A stretch of 64,000 nucleotides of DNA from Streptomyces puniciscabiei (GCF_006715785.1 NZ_VFNX01000001.1:2308501-2372500), one strand, 5' to 3'; shown: positions 46,805 through 58,342, numbered from the stretch's first letter. The notes: generated by a model from the sequence alone, not told the origin. A program made the numbers and translations.

Positions 46805-47454
46805 CAGACCTCGCTCCCTTCGGTGTCGTTGGCCTTCGGGCCGGCGACGAAGGACTCGAAAGCGGCCTGGGTGAAGACCACGTCGTCCGAGACGAGAACG
46901 TCGTACGTGTTCAGCTGGCCCGGCTCCAGGATGTGGACCTGGGGCAGGTTACGGGCGGACAGCCACGCGGCCTCGTCGGAGCGCTCGGCGACCAGGAGCA
47001 GGTTCTTGCGCTCGCTGATCTTGCCGAACAGGCTCTTGGCGGCCTTCGTGGAGATCTGGCCCTCGACCACGCCGGAGACGACGTGGATGCGGTTGTGACG
47101 CGCCCGGTCGGTGAGGGCACCGCGCAGGGCGGCGGCCTTCATCTTCTTCGGGGTCCGCTGCGAGTAGTCACGCGGCACGGGACCGTGCACGACGCCACCA
47201 CCGGCGAACTGCGGCGCGCGGGTCGAACCCTGGCGGGCGCGACCGGTGCCCTTCTGGCGGTACGGCTTCTTGCCACCACCACGGACTTCACCGCGGGTCT
47301 TGGTCTTGTGCGTGCCCTGGCGGGCAGCGGCCAGCTGCGCGACGACGACCTGGTGGATCAGCGGGACGCTGACCTTGGCGTCGAAGATCTCCGCGGGGAG
47401 CTCGACGGAACCGGCCTTGTCGCCCGCCGGCGAAAGGATGTCAACAGTGCTCAT
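46804..47454 (-). CDS. rplD: 50S ribosomal protein L4
   Basis: 216 residues. The tunnel loop ([40 protein letters not shown]) is intact. In E. coli L4 also represses the S10 operon through its leader; no comparable E. coli-like leader is evident here. It is eight bases after rplC. Confidence 0.97.
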   Translation of the reverse strand: MSTVDILSPAGDKAGSVELPAEIFDAKVSVPLIHQVVVAQLAAARQGTHKTKTRGEVRGGGKKPYRQKGTGRARQGSTRAPQFAGGGVVHGPVPRDYSQRTPKKMKAAALRGALTDRARHNRIHVVSGVVEGQISTKAAKSLFGKISERKNLLLVAERSDEAAWLSARNLPQVHILEPGQLNTYDVLVSDDVVFTQAAFESFVAGPKANDTEGSEV

Positions 47455-47462
47455 CGGTTACC

Positions 47463-48107
47463 TCAGGCCCCCTTGGCCGCGGTGCGGACCAGGACGAGGC
47501 CGCCGTTCGGACCGGGAACCGCGCCCTTGATGAGCAGCAGACCCTTCTCCGCGTCAACGGCGTGGACGGTCAGGTTCTGGGTGGTGACCCGCTCGTTGCC
47601 CATGCGACCCGCCATGCGGAGGCCCTTGAACACGCGGCCCGGGGTGGCGCAGCCACCGATGGAACCGGGCGAGCGGTGCTTGCGCTGGGTGCCGTGTCCG
47701 GCGCCGAGGCCACGGAAGTTGTGGCGCTTCATGACACCGGCGAAGCCCTTGCCCTTGCTCTTGCCGGTGACGTCGACCTTCACACCGGCCTCGAACACCT
47801 CGGCGGTGATCTCCTGGCCCAGCGTGTACTCGGAGGCGTCCGCGGTGCGGATCTCGACGAGGTGACGACGGGGGGTGACGTCGGCCTTGGCGAAGTGGCC
47901 CTTGAGGGGCTTGTTCACCTTGCGCGGGTCGATCTCGCCGAAGGCGATCTGAACGGACTCGTAGCCGTCGACGTCGTTCGTACGAACCTGGGTCACGACG
48001 TTGGGGCCGGCCTTGACGACGGTGACCGGAACAACACGGTTGTTCTCGTCCCACACCTGCGTCATGCCGAGCTTCTCGCCCAGGATGCCCTTGATCTGCT
48101 TAGCCAT
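47463..48107 (-). CDS. rplC: 50S ribosomal protein L3
   Basis: 214 residues from ATG 48107 ([20 protein letters not shown]). The central [20 protein letters not shown] and [20 protein letters not shown] reach the peptidyl-transferase centre. A longer frame to 48149 overlaps rpsJ and is rejected. Confidence 0.97.
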   Translation of the reverse strand: MAKQIKGILGEKLGMTQVWDENNRVVPVTVVKAGPNVVTQVRTNDVDGYESVQIAFGEIDPRKVNKPLKGHFAKADVTPRRHLVEIRTADASEYTLGQEITAEVFEAGVKVDVTGKSKGKGFAGVMKRHNFRGLGAGHGTQRKHRSPGSIGGCATPGRVFKGLRMAGRMGNERVTTQNLTVHAVDAEKGLLLIKGAVPGPNGGLVLVRTAAKGA

Positions 48108-48123
48108 TCTCAGCCCACCAGCC

Positions 48124-48432
48124 TCAGAGCTTGATCTCGATGTCGACACCGGCCGGGAGGTCGAGTCGCATCAGAGAGTCAACGGTCTTGGGGGTCGGGT
48201 CGAGGATGTCGATCAGGCGCTTGTGCGTGCGCATCTCGAAGTGCTCGCGCGAGTCCTTGTACTTGTGCGGCGACTTGATGACGCAGTACACGTTCTTCTC
48301 AGTGGGCAGCGGCACCGGGCCCGCGACCGACGCACCAGTGCGGGTCACCGTCTCGACGATCTTCTTCGCCGAGGAGTCGATGACCTCGTGGTCGTAGGCC
48401 TTGAGCCGGATGCGGATCTTCTGTCCCGCCAT
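48124..48432 (-). CDS. rpsJ: 30S ribosomal protein S10
   Basis: 102 residues ([60 protein letters not shown]). First gene of the S10 operon. Its start is 70-350 bases from the conserved leader hairpin and the candidate promoters. NusE in antitermination. Confidence 0.97.
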   Translation of the reverse strand: MAGQKIRIRLKAYDHEVIDSSAKKIVETVTRTGASVAGPVPLPTEKNVYCVIKSPHKYKDSREHFEMRTHKRLIDILDPTPKTVDSLMRLDLPAGVDIEIKL

Positions 48433-48501
48433 GGCTACTCAGTAGTCCTGTCTCTCTTACGCTCTGACACCCGGCGGATTCCTTCTGCTGCCGTCGTTTC
48501 T

Positions 48502-48526
48502 CCGACCCACGCGGTCGGGCGTGTCG
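48502..48526 (-). promoter_or_regulatory. Leader hairpin shared with rpsL (rpsJ copy)
   Basis: CCGACC-CACGC-GGTCGG forms a perfect 6-bp stem with five-base loop and is followed on the plus strand by GCGTGTCG. The whole 25-nt element matches 58393-58417, upstream of rpsL, in 24 of 25 positions. In the mRNA it lies about 70-95 bases before the rpsJ start. Confidence 0.65.
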
Positions 48527-48780
48527 CGCTCCCGCTGACACAGATGCCCCTTGTTCGAACATCCCTGCGGGGATTACGACGGCCCTTCCGGAACCGCGGA
48601 CCGGGGACCTCGGGCCCACCGGGCGCCTGGCCGGTGCCGCGCCCACGCTTCCCGGAAGATTCCCGTACGTCCGCCCCAGTGCTGCCCGAGGGCAGTTAGG
48701 ACGACGAGTACTGTGGGACTCGCTTCCGGTCCTCCCGGCGGGAGGCGCGCAGCATCAACACTCGACCGAGCAACTCGGAC

Positions 48781-48850
48781 AGTCTGCCATATGGGGCGGG
48801 GCGGATGCCAATCGGGGCGGAGAGAATACCCCCGGGGTGACGTAGGTCAA
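48781..48850 (-). promoter_or_regulatory. Candidate S10 operon promoters
   Basis: On the minus strand, TTGACC and TATTCT with 16-base spacing (48850-48823). Further in is TTGGCA and CAGACT with 19-base spacing (48811-48781). Both are about 350-420 bases before rpsJ, leaving a long leader that includes the conserved hairpin. Confidence 0.45.
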
Positions 48851-49113
48851 ACCGGGGGGCGGCAGGCGGGCCTGCACCGGTCGGCCGGGGATCCGGATCT
48901 CCGTCCTTCTGCTGGGCCGTGAACACGACGCAGCCATGGCGGCACTTTGCGTACACCACGGCGAGCGCGGGTGAACAGGCGCCGGCCGTGTCGCGCCGGC
49001 CGTCGGCCGTGATGCCGGGCCCGGTGGATGACTCCAGCCCGGCAAAGGCCGCGGCCCAGGCCGTCCCGCCGAACCGTCTCCAGTCGCTACTGGGTTGACG
49101 GTCCGCGCCTGCT

Positions 49114-50241
49114 TCAGGTGCGGGTGACCGTGCCGCAGCCCTTGTGATGGTCGTCCGACAGGGATTTGCTGCGGTCGTAGGGGTCCGCGGCGGGGCCCGT
49201 GGCCGGGGCGCCGGTGGGGGTGCCGTCCGGGAAGATCGGGTGGTAGTAGCCGTCGTGGACGCCGCACTCGCTGTTGTAGGACTCGCTGTCGGACGACCGG
49301 ACGTTGAGCTTGCCCTCGGTCGCGATCCACTTGTGCGGGTCGAGCAGGACCATCGTCAGGTCGCGGCGGATGATCGTCCGGGCCACGACATCGCGGTCTC
49401 CCTTTCCGCCGGCCCGGACCAGCGGGTAGACGAAGGTGTAGTCCGCGTGTACCCGCACCTCGCCCGCGGCACCGGCGGAGAACGTCATATGACCGCGCAC
49501 CTTGACCACCTCACCGGCGAGGGCCACCTCCGTCGGGTCGAAGCGGGTCACCAGGTGCAGGGGGTCGTGGCCCCGGTCCGGGGTGCGCAGCGAGCGCCGC
49601 AGGTCGGGCAGTGTGTGGGGCTGCCGCGGGTCGAGCAGGGCCAGCGCCGCGTCGGGCTGCCCGCCGCGCAGCACGGCCGGGTCCAGGTTGGCGCCGACCA
49701 GGAACTCCTTGGTACGGCGCAGGGCGAGGGCCACGTCCTGCCGGCTCATCCCGCCCACGGCCTTCGCGGCCGGCACCTCGATGGCGTCCGCCCCCTCGGC
49801 CCATCGCCGGGCGGGCGAGCCACGGAAGGGGTCCTTACGGGTGGGCGGTCCGGCCTGGTCGATCCCACCCGGGGCACTCGAGGGCAGCGCCGTCTCGGCG
49901 GGCAGCGGTGCGGAGGAGGTGTGGTGACCACCCGGAAACCGGTCCAGCAGCAGCGACGGCCGTACGGCTACGACGGCGAGCCCCACCGCCAGCAACACAC
50001 CGATCGCCGAGCCCACGGTGCGGCGTCGGCGCCACCGTCGGCGACCGCCGCCCTCGATCACCTGGAACCGCGTCGCCTCGTCCTGCTCCTTCAGCCGACG
50101 GGTCACCATCCGCGCCCGCGCGGACGGCTCCTTCGGTGCGTTCCTGCCACCGTCCGCCACGGCCTCGCGCAGGAACGCCTCCCACTGCTCGTCGGGTATG
50201 GAGGACTCATCGGGGTGCTCGGAGGGCGGGACGGTGCTCAC
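49114..50241 (-). CDS. Single-pass membrane protein of unknown function
   Basis: 375 residues from GTG 50241. The head (VSTVPPSEHPDESSIPDEQW, then EAFLREAVADG) and a basic segment RRRWRRRR precede one transmembrane helix (VGSAIGVLLAVGLAVVAV). The outer part has a Pro/Ser linker, GMSRQDVALALRRTKEFLVG, and beta-rich sequence with HADYTFVYPLVRAG. The C-terminus carries ECGVHDGYYHPIFPDGTPT and a final CGTV, suggesting a disulfide. No enzyme motif is seen. Proteins of this shape with the DVALALRRTKEFLVGANLDP block recur in streptomycetes, as I recall. Confidence 0.75.
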   Translation of the reverse strand: MSTVPPSEHPDESSIPDEQWEAFLREAVADGGRNAPKEPSARARMVTRRLKEQDEATRFQVIEGGGRRRWRRRRTVGSAIGVLLAVGLAVVAVRPSLLLDRFPGGHHTSSAPLPAETALPSSAPGGIDQAGPPTRKDPFRGSPARRWAEGADAIEVPAAKAVGGMSRQDVALALRRTKEFLVGANLDPAVLRGGQPDAALALLDPRQPHTLPDLRRSLRTPDRGHDPLHLVTRFDPTEVALAGEVVKVRGHMTFSAGAAGEVRVHADYTFVYPLVRAGGKGDRDVVARTIIRRDLTMVLLDPHKWIATEGKLNVRSSDSESYNSECGVHDGYYHPIFPDGTPTGAPATGPAADPYDRSKSLSDDHHKGCGTVTRT

Positions 50242-50470
50242 GGGTTCGCTTTCGGTCGGGTCGGAGCGTGCGGACGTTGGAGCCGCGGATGTGGAGGGTG
50301 GTGGGGGCTTCGGCCACCTCGACGCAGTCGTTGCCGTTGCTGCTGTCCGTGGTGCACCGCATCTGCACCACGGGCTCGATCTCGTCACGCCCGTCCGGCC
50401 CGGCTCCTCGTCACCGAGCAACTCCGCGTGCGGGGACTCCCGTTGGACGCGGCGCAGCAGAGGCGTTGGC
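50207..50470 (-). pseudogene. DUF397-like gene fragment
   Basis: The minus-strand frame from GTG 50371 to the stop at 50207 reads VVQMRCTTDSSNGNDCVEVA and continues EAPTTLHIRGSNVRTLR, the hallmark of DUF397 proteins (small partners of XRE regulators). The normal C-terminal part after the VxxR block is replaced by an unrelated basic tail that runs into the next gene. Upstream, a recognisable LRRVQRESPHAELLGDEEPG lies in a different frame, suggesting one frameshift. It is either a decayed gene or a much-shortened one. Confidence 0.5.
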
Positions 50471-50498
50471 GGACCGTTGGGGTGTCACACGCGACGCG

Positions 50499-51179
50499 CT
50501 AGGACACCGGTCCGGCCGGAGGCCACGGCGCGGGGCCGGAGGGCGGTGGGCCCCACTGGGGTGGAGGCGCCCACGTCGCGGTGAGTCGGCGGCGGTGGCG
50601 GTGGCGGCGGACTGCGGTGACGACGGTGATCGTCGCGGTCGCGACGAACGCGGCGACGAAGCAGCCGATCCCAGCGAAGACGTTGCCGACGAACGCCCCC
50701 ACCCGGGGCTTGTCCCCCAGCGCGAACTCGGCGGGCAGCTCCGAGGTGCAGGTGAGCGTGTAGGTGCCGGTGCTGCCGGGCTTCACCTCGAAGACGCGCT
50801 CCCAGGCGCGGGAGCCGGCGGTGACCCGGAAGGTGCTGGACGGCTGGGTCATCGAGCCGGACCGCATGCCCGGGATCCGGCAGTCGACGTGGCCCGGCCC
50901 GGACTGGGAGACGTAGATCGCCTTGGTCTTGCCCTGGACGAAGCCGAACGTCCGCGAGTCGCCGCTGGAGAAGCTGTGGGCGGTGTCGACCAGGCTGACG
51001 GTGTTCTTCACCGTCACCGCGATGAAGGCGACACCGGCACCGGCCAGGACGAGCCCCAGCAGTCCGGCCACCACGTACCAGAGGCGCCGGGGCCGCAGGT
51101 CCTTCGCCGGGATGTGCGGCGGCGGAGGCGGCGGGCCGCCGTAAGGAGGGCCCCACGGGTACGGGTTCTGTATCGCCAC
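50499..51179 (-). CDS. Membrane protein with proline-rich N-terminus
   Basis: 226 residues from GTG 51179. A Pro/Tyr/Gly-rich head (NPYPWGPPYGGPPPPPPHIP) is followed by a first helix (about 33-53, LWYVVAGLLGLVLAGAGVAF). An external beta-rich domain follows (GKTKAIYVSQSGPGHVDCRI; STGTYTLTCTSELPAEFALG), then a second helix (VGNVFAGIGCFVAAFVATAT) and a Pro-rich tail. Two Cys in the outer domain could pair. No family is assigned. Confidence 0.75.
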   Translation of the reverse strand: MAIQNPYPWGPPYGGPPPPPPHIPAKDLRPRRLWYVVAGLLGLVLAGAGVAFIAVTVKNTVSLVDTAHSFSSGDSRTFGFVQGKTKAIYVSQSGPGHVDCRIPGMRSGSMTQPSSTFRVTAGSRAWERVFEVKPGSTGTYTLTCTSELPAEFALGDKPRVGAFVGNVFAGIGCFVAAFVATATITVVTAVRRHRHRRRLTATWAPPPQWGPPPSGPAPWPPAGPVS

Positions 51180-51357
51180 AGTGGCGCATGGTACGGCAGT
51201 CGCCGCGGTCGGCCCGGTCCGGCTCGTGTTCGTTTCGAGATCCCTAACCCCTTGTAAACGGTATGGAAAATGTGTGAATACTGTATGACTGCCCTGCGGA
51301 CCGTCTGTACCCGCCCAGTCGGCGGCCCCCACCCATGCCACAAAGCAGGAGAGCTGC

Positions 51358-53406
51358 GTGAAGATCTCGTTCCTCATCCACAATGTGTATGGCCTGGGTG
51401 GGACAAACCGGACGACGATCAATCTCGCCACGGCCCTGGCCGAGCGCCATGAGGTGGAGATCGTGTCGGTGTTCCAGAGCATCGACACACCGCTGTTCTC
51501 CATGGACCCGCGGATCAAGCTGACCAGCCTCATCGACACGCGCGAGGTCCCCGAGAAGGACCGGTCCGTACCGGCCCGGGTCTTCCCCGCCGCCGAGGCC
51601 CGCTACCACCAGTACAGCACGGTGACGGACGAGCGGGCCGCCGCACACTTCCGCCGGAACAGCCCGGACGTGCTCATCGGGACGCGCCCCGGCCTGAACG
51701 TGTATGTCGCGCGCTTCGGCGGCGACCGGACGCTGCGCATCGGCCAGGAGCACATCACGCTCGCATCGCACTCGGAGGCCCTGCGTTCGGATCTGAAGAA
51801 GGCCTACGCGCGCCTGAACGCCTTCGTCACGGTGTCCGAGGCCGACGCGGCCAACTACCGCAGTGACATGCCCGTTCCGGGGCTGCCGATCGTCTCCATA
51901 CCCAACAGCGTCCCCGCGCCGTCGGTCTCCCCGGCCGACCCTGCCGCCAAGACGATCGTCGCCGCGGGTCGCCTCGCGGTCATCAAACGGTACGACCTGC
52001 TCGTCCAGGCCTTCGCGAAGGTCGCCGCCAAGCACCCCGACTGGCGCTTGCGGATCTACGGAGACGGCGGCCAGCGCGGGAAGCTGCGCTCTCTGATCAA
52101 TGACCTCGGTCTGTACGACCAGGTCCATCTGATGGGGCTCGCCTCGCCGATCGAGGCCGAGTGGGTCAAGGGTTCGATCGCCGCGGTGACCTCGGACAGC
52201 GAGTCCTTCGGCATGACCATCGTGGAAGCGATGCGCTGCGGAGTGCCGGTCGTGAGCACCGACTGCCCGCTCGGCCCGCGTGAGATCATCCGCGACGGCG
52301 AGGACGGTCTGCTGGTCAGGCCGGGAGACGTCGACTCCATCGCCGAGGGCCTGCTGCGGTTGATCGACGACGAGGGCGCGCGGGCCGCGATGGGTGCCGC
52401 CGCTCGCCGCAACGCCGAGCGGTTCGACCCCGCCGCGATCGCCGTGCGCTACGAGGAGCTGTTCCGTGAGCTCGGTGCCGGCCGCTCCGCCGCCGCACTC
52501 GCCCGCACCACCTCGCTGTGGGGCCGTCTGCTGCGCACCCGCGCCGGCCGGGCGGCCGAGACGCAGGCGGCGGCATCGCAGCCGTCCGCCTCGTCGGCGC
52601 CGGCTCCGATGAGCGGGTCCGTCCAGGCCGAAGCGGACGGCTCGCTGCGCGTGGTGACGGCGCCCACCGCGCCGGTCGACAGGGGTGAGGTGCTGCTCAT
52701 CAGACGCGGCGGCGAGGACCGTACGACCCTGCGCGTGCCGCTCGTCCGTGACGACAGCGGCCGGCTCTCGGCCCCCGTCGAGCGCACGCTGCCCCTGGGG
52801 AACGCGGTGTGGGACCTGTGGATCGCTCCGGCGAAGGGGCCGCGCAAGCGGCTGCGCAGCGAGCTGCTCGACCTGCGGGGCCTGATGGACTTCCGGCCCG
52901 AGCCCCGACTGTCCCCGGTGCGGGCCCTGCTGCCGTACACGACCGTGGACGGGTTCATCGCGCTGAGCACCCGTGAGGCCGACGTGCACGCCGAGGTGCA
53001 GGGCATCGACATCGACGGCGGCGAGATCGGCGTGACGGTGCGCCTGTTCGGGACCGACGCCGACGTCGAGGGTGTCGAGTTGCGGCACCGCGGCCGCGCC
53101 GACGCCCCGGTCCTGGAGCCGTCCTGGCACCGGGACGGGGACGGGCTGCTGCACGCCCGCGTCAGCTGCGCGGACGTCGCCCGGCACCACCACGACGAGC
53201 AGGACCTGTGGGACCTGTCGGTCCGCGTCGCCGGCCGGGCCCGACCGGTGCGCGTCGGCGGCTGGTTCGGCGACGTCAAGGACCGCAAGAAGGTGTACGT
53301 GTACCCCGTCACGGTGTTCGAGGACACCCCGCGCGGACGCGCCCGGGTACGGCCGTACTACACGGTCGACAACGGCCTGTCCGTCAACGCCGTCGACCTG
53401 CCGTAG
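51358..53406 (+). CDS. GT4 glycosyltransferase with extra C-terminal domain
   Basis: 682 residues from GTG 51358 (CAGGAGAG six bases upstream). The GT-B fold runs over the first 380 residues: the glycine loop NVYGLGGTNRTTINLATALA, then VAAGRLAVIKRYDLLVQAFA, and the EX7E motif in SDSESFGMTIVEAMRCGVPV. After an Ala/Ser-rich linker (about 390-420) comes a separate beta-rich domain of about 250 residues (GEVLLIRRGGEDRTTLRVPL; LPLGNAVWDLWIAPAKGPRK). Such extended GT4 proteins are found in wall teichoic or other anionic polymer clusters. Acceptor and donor are unknown. The region upstream is AT-richer than its surroundings. Confidence 0.88.
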   Translation: MKISFLIHNVYGLGGTNRTTINLATALAERHEVEIVSVFQSIDTPLFSMDPRIKLTSLIDTREVPEKDRSVPARVFPAAEARYHQYSTVTDERAAAHFRRNSPDVLIGTRPGLNVYVARFGGDRTLRIGQEHITLASHSEALRSDLKKAYARLNAFVTVSEADAANYRSDMPVPGLPIVSIPNSVPAPSVSPADPAAKTIVAAGRLAVIKRYDLLVQAFAKVAAKHPDWRLRIYGDGGQRGKLRSLINDLGLYDQVHLMGLASPIEAEWVKGSIAAVTSDSESFGMTIVEAMRCGVPVVSTDCPLGPREIIRDGEDGLLVRPGDVDSIAEGLLRLIDDEGARAAMGAAARRNAERFDPAAIAVRYEELFRELGAGRSAAALARTTSLWGRLLRTRAGRAAETQAAASQPSASSAPAPMSGSVQAEADGSLRVVTAPTAPVDRGEVLLIRRGGEDRTTLRVPLVRDDSGRLSAPVERTLPLGNAVWDLWIAPAKGPRKRLRSELLDLRGLMDFRPEPRLSPVRALLPYTTVDGFIALSTREADVHAEVQGIDIDGGEIGVTVRLFGTDADVEGVELRHRGRADAPVLEPSWHRDGDGLLHARVSCADVARHHHDEQDLWDLSVRVAGRARPVRVGGWFGDVKDRKKVYVYPVTVFEDTPRGRARVRPYYTVDNGLSVNAVDLP

Positions 53407-53408
53407 CG

Positions 53409-53881
53409 GCCCCGGACACCGCTCCGGCAATCTCGGGCGGCGCCTGCTGCGGGAGGCCTGGGCGCGGCCGCGTGCCGAGGGCGCCGAGCTGCTGACCGAC
53501 GAGGATCATGCGCTCGTCGACCGTGGGGCCAAGGCGCACCGGAGAACCCTGGCCGGGTCGGTGCCGCTGGTGCCGGTCGCCCGGATACGCGCCGATGTGC
53601 CCGCACTGCCCCGGCCCGACGGCACCGATCTGCTGCAGGCGCTGTGGTGCGCCTTCGACCATCCCGAGGACGGGTACGTACCGGTGGTCGAGCTGCACCG
53701 GCGCCGGTCCGCCGATGTCGTCAGCGGCAGCCGGCGGCCGGTGGAGCACGCCGAATACACGGGCCACCACTGTGACGGCCCCGCGCGCGACACGCAGATC
53801 TCCATCCGCCGGGGCTGCGGCCTCCAGGTGTACGTGTGCGAGGCCTCGTACGGCCATCCGCCGGTGCGGAACATGCAGTGA
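53409..53881 (+). pseudogene. 5'-truncated remnant of an unidentified gene
   Basis: The frame ending at TGA 53881 has a sensible protein-like sequence from about 53450. It includes DRGAKAHRRTLAGSVPLVPV, LPRPDGTDLLQALWCAFDHP and a C-terminus RRGCGLQVYVCEASYGHPPV ending RNMQ. No plausible start exists between the end of the glycosyltransferase and this block; the frame just runs back inside the upstream gene out of register. The pattern LLQ.LWCxFDH and LQ.YVC...HP....MQ recurs in intact streptomycete proteins, as I recall. This looks like a gene whose 5' part was lost when the glycosyltransferase region was inserted or rearranged. Confidence 0.6.
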
Positions 53882-53900
53882 CCGGCCGCCGGGAAAGCGA

Positions 53901-53934
53901 AGAGGCCCGTACGACCGGAGTCGTACGGGCCTCT
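53901..53934. terminator. Strong bidirectional terminator after tuf
   Basis: A perfect 15-bp stem, AGAGGCCCGTACGAC against GTCGTACGGGCCTCT, with loop CGGA. It lies 48 bases beyond the tuf stop on the minus strand and 20 bases after the plus-strand remnant. Confidence 0.85.
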
Positions 53935-53981
53935 CCCAGGTCAGAGACCTTCAGGTCGGATGACCCTCAAGCAAGCGGAAC

Positions 53982-55175
<1,194 letters not shown>

Positions 55176-55254
55176 TGGGGTCCTCCTGTGGAGTGGTTCT
55201 GTACGCCTTACTTCATCGGCGCCAGGTGATCTTTGCTGTAAAGGCCCGGAACCG

Positions 55255-55288
55255 GGGGCAAACATCCGGGTTTACGGCTGTTTGCCCC
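55255..55288 (-). other. Hairpin in the fusA-tuf gap
   Basis: GGGGCAAACA and TGTTTGCCCC form a perfect 10-bp stem around a 14-base loop. The 156-bp gap is known in streptomycetes to carry a tuf promoter, so the hairpin may partly terminate fusA transcripts or act as a tuf leader. Confidence 0.5.
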
Positions 55289-55331
55289 TTGAGGCTCCGG
55301 AGTCAAGCCTACGGCGTGTGAACGCGGTGCG

Positions 55332-57458
55332 TTACTCGCCCTTGGCCTTCGCGATGATCTCCTCGGCGACGTTCCGCGGAACCTCGGCGTAGGAGTCGAA
55401 CTGCATGGAGTAGCTGGCGCGGCCGGACGTCTTGCTGCGCAGGTCGCCGACGTAACCGAACATCTCCGAAAGGGGCACGAGGCCCTTCACGACGCGGGCA
55501 CCGGCCCGCTCCTCCATGGCCTGGATCTGGCCACGGCGGGAGTTGATGTCGCCGATGACCTCACCCATGTAGTCCTCGGGCGTGGTGACCTCGACGGCCA
55601 TCATCGGCTCGAGCAGCACGGGGCTGGCCTTGCGCGCGGCCTCCTTGAAGGCCTGCGAACCGGCGATCTTGAAGGCGAGCTCGGAGGAGTCGACCTCGTG
55701 GTAGGCACCGTCGTGCAGGATCACGCGGACACCGGTCATCTCGTAACCGGCGAGGATGCCGAACTGCATGGCCTCCTGCGCACCGGCGTCCACCGAAGGG
55801 ATGTACTCCTTCGGGATGCGGCCACCGGTCACCTTGTTCACGAACTCGTACGAGGTGTCGCCACCCTCGAGCGGCTCGATGCCGATCTGCACCTTCGCGA
55901 ACTGACCGGTACCACCGGTCTGCTTCTTGTGGGTGTAGTCGACGCGCTCGACGGCCTTGCGGATCGTCTCGCGGTACGCCACCTGCGGCTTGCCGACGTT
56001 GGCCTCGACCTTGAACTCACGGCGCATACGGTCGACCAGCACCTCGAGGTGCAGCTCGCCCATACCACCGATGATGGTCTGGCCGGTCTCCTCGTCCGAG
56101 TGGACCTGGAAGGACGGGTCCTCCTCGGCCAGGCGCTGGATCGCGACGCCGAGCTTCTCCTGGTCGCCCTTCGACTTGGGCTCGATGGCGACCTGGATGA
56201 CCGGCGCCGGGAAGTCCATGGACTCCAGGATGACCGGGTTCTTGTCGTCGGACAGCGTCTCACCGGTGGTGGTCTGCTTCAGGCCCATGACGGCGACGAT
56301 GTCGCCGGCGCCCACCGAGTCGATCTCCTCACGCTTGTTCGCGTGCATGCGGTAGATCTTGCCGATGCGCTCCTTCTTGCCCTTGACGGAGTTCAGCACC
56401 GAGGTGCCGGACTCCAGGCGGCCCGAGTAGACCCGGACGAAGGTGAGCTTGCCGAGGTGCGGGTCGCTCATGATCTTGAACGCCAGCGCGGACAGCGGCT
56501 CGTCGTCGGAGGGCTTGCGCTTGACGACCTCCTCCGGGTTGTTGACCGCGTGGCCCTCGATGGCCTCGATGTCAACCGGGGAAGGCAGGTAGCGCACGAC
56601 CGCGTCGAGCAGGGGCTGGACGCCCTTGTTCTTGAACGCGGTGCCGCAGAACACCGGGGTGACCGTGGTGCCCTTGCCCTTGCCGGACGCGATGGTGATA
56701 CGACGGATCGCGGCGTACAGCTGCTCCTCGGAAGGCTCCTCGCCCTCCAGGTACAGCTCCATGATCTCTTCGTCGTTCTCGGCGACGGCCTCGACCAGCT
56801 TGCCGCGCCACTCCTCGGCCGCCTCGGTGTGCGTGGCCGGGATGTCGACGACGTCGTACATCTCGCCCTTGGTCGCCTCGGCGGACCACACGAGCGCCTT
56901 CATGCGGACCAGGTCCACGACGCCCTTGAAGTCGGCCTCGGCACCGATCGGCAGCTGCATCACGATCGGCTGAGCGCCCAGGCGGTCAGAGATCATGTCG
57001 ACGCAGCGGTGGAACTCGGCACCGGTCCGGTCGAGCTTGTTGACGAAGCAGATACGCGGAACGCCGTAGCGGTCCGCCTGACGCCACACCGTCTCGGACT
57101 GGGGCTCGACGCCGGCGACGCCGTCGAACACCGTCACGGCACCGTCGAGCACGCGCAGGGAGCGCTCCACCTCGACGGTGAAGTCGACGTGACCCGGGGT
57201 GTCGATGATGTTGATGGTGTGGTCGACGTTCTCCAGCGGCCAGTGGCAGGTGGTGGCAGCAGAGGTGATCGTGATGCCACGCTCCTGCTCCTGCTCCATC
57301 CAGTCCATGGTGGCAGCGCCGTCGTGGACCTCACCGATCTTGTACGACACACCGGTGTAGAACAGGATCCGCTCGGTGGTGGTCGTCTTGCCCGCGTCGA
57401 TGTGGGCCATGATCCCAATGTTGCGGACCTTGGCCAGGTCAAGTGAAGTGGTAGCCAT
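55332..57458 (-). CDS. fusA: Elongation factor G
   Basis: 708 residues. GTPase motifs [28 protein letters not shown] and [10 protein letters not shown]; all five domains present, with domain [22 protein letters not shown] and C-terminal [20 protein letters not shown]. It drives translocation. It lies 39 bases after rpsG. Confidence 0.97.
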   Translation of the reverse strand: MATTSLDLAKVRNIGIMAHIDAGKTTTTERILFYTGVSYKIGEVHDGAATMDWMEQEQERGITITSAATTCHWPLENVDHTINIIDTPGHVDFTVEVERSLRVLDGAVTVFDGVAGVEPQSETVWRQADRYGVPRICFVNKLDRTGAEFHRCVDMISDRLGAQPIVMQLPIGAEADFKGVVDLVRMKALVWSAEATKGEMYDVVDIPATHTEAAEEWRGKLVEAVAENDEEIMELYLEGEEPSEEQLYAAIRRITIASGKGKGTTVTPVFCGTAFKNKGVQPLLDAVVRYLPSPVDIEAIEGHAVNNPEEVVKRKPSDDEPLSALAFKIMSDPHLGKLTFVRVYSGRLESGTSVLNSVKGKKERIGKIYRMHANKREEIDSVGAGDIVAVMGLKQTTTGETLSDDKNPVILESMDFPAPVIQVAIEPKSKGDQEKLGVAIQRLAEEDPSFQVHSDEETGQTIIGGMGELHLEVLVDRMRREFKVEANVGKPQVAYRETIRKAVERVDYTHKKQTGGTGQFAKVQIGIEPLEGGDTSYEFVNKVTGGRIPKEYIPSVDAGAQEAMQFGILAGYEMTGVRVILHDGAYHEVDSSELAFKIAGSQAFKEAARKASPVLLEPMMAVEVTTPEDYMGEVIGDINSRRGQIQAMEERAGARVVKGLVPLSEMFGYVGDLRSKTSGRASYSMQFDSYAEVPRNVAEEIIAKAKGE

Positions 57459-57497
57459 AAGGCTTCAGTCTTCTCTCGGTCTCGATGTGGGTAGCGA

Positions 57498-57968
57498 CTA
57501 CCAGCGGTAGTGCGCGAAGGCCTTGTTGGACTCGGCCATCTTGTGCGTGTCCTCGCGCTTCTTCACGGCCGCACCGAGGCCGTTGGAGGCGTCGAGAAGC
57601 TCGTTGAGGAGACGCTCGGTCATGGTCTTCTCGCGACGGGCGCGGGAGTAACCGACCAGCCAGCGCAGCGCCAGCGTGTTGGCACGGCCGGGCTTGACCT
57701 CGACCGGGACCTGGTAGGTGGCGCCACCGACACGGCGGGACTTGACCTCGAGGGTCGGCTTGATGTTCTCGAGAGCGCGCTTGAGCGTGACGACCGGGTC
57801 GTTGCCGGTCTTCTCGCGCAGGCCCTCCATGGCGCCGTAGACGATGCGCTCGGCGGTGGAGCGCTTGCCGTTCAGCAGCACCTTGTTGATCAGGGAGGTC
57901 ACCAGAGGAGAACCGTAGACCGGGTCGATGATGACCGGGCGCTTCGGGGCGGGGCCCTTACGAGGCAT
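57498..57968 (-). CDS. rpsG: 30S ribosomal protein S7
   Basis: 156 residues ([41 protein letters not shown]-terminal [11 protein letters not shown]). Head assembly initiator; represses the str operon in E. coli. Two bases separate it from rpsL. Confidence 0.97.
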   Translation of the reverse strand: MPRKGPAPKRPVIIDPVYGSPLVTSLINKVLLNGKRSTAERIVYGAMEGLREKTGNDPVVTLKRALENIKPTLEVKSRRVGGATYQVPVEVKPGRANTLALRWLVGYSRARREKTMTERLLNELLDASNGLGAAVKKREDTHKMAESNKAFAHYRW

Positions 57969-57970
57969 TC

Positions 57971-58342
57971 TTACTTCTCCTTCTTGGCGCCGTAACGGCT
58001 GCGAGCCTGCTTGCGGTTCTTGACACCCTGGGTGTCGAGCGAGCCGCGGATGATCTTGTAGCGAACACCCGGCAGGTCCTTCACACGGCCGCCGCGCACG
58101 AGCACGATGGAGTGCTCCTGCAGGTTGTGTCCCTCACCCGGAATGTAAGCGGTGACCTCGATGCCGCTGGTCAGACGCACACGCGCGACCTTGCGGAGGG
58201 CCGAGTTCGGCTTCTTCGGGGTGGTCGTGAACACACGCGTGCAGACGCCACGACGCTGAGGGGAACCCTCGAGTGCGGGCGTCTTGTTCTTCTCGACCTT
58301 GTCCTGCCGGCCCTTGCGGACCAGCTGCTGGATCGTAGGCAC
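57971..58342 (-). CDS. rpsL: 30S ribosomal protein S12
   Basis: 123 residues from GTG 58342. Lys43 ([12 protein letters not shown]) and Lys88 ([14 protein letters not shown]) are both wild-type, so no common streptomycin-resistance change is present. The longer frame to 58528 is a read-through of the leader. First gene of rpsL-rpsG-fusA-tuf. Confidence 0.97.
   Translation of the reverse strand: MPTIQQLVRKGRQDKVEKNKTPALEGSPQRRGVCTRVFTTTPKKPNSALRKVARVRLTSGIEVTAYIPGEGHNLQEHSIVLVRGGRVKDLPGVRYKIIRGSLDTQGVKNRKQARSRYGAKKEK

Larger units (their letters stand above)
48433..49113. other. rpsJ leader/promoter region, no credible gene
   Basis: About 680 bp. It carries the shared leader hairpin (48502-48526), an inverted repeat near CCTCCCGGCGGGAGG (48731-48745) and two candidate promoters (48781-48850). 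Short frames here lack ribosome sites and plausible composition. Confidence 0.7.

Noticed and set aside
48696..48959. An 87-codon minus-strand frame upstream of rpsJ
   Set aside because: It lies across the candidate promoters, has no ribosome site and its second half is low-complexity.
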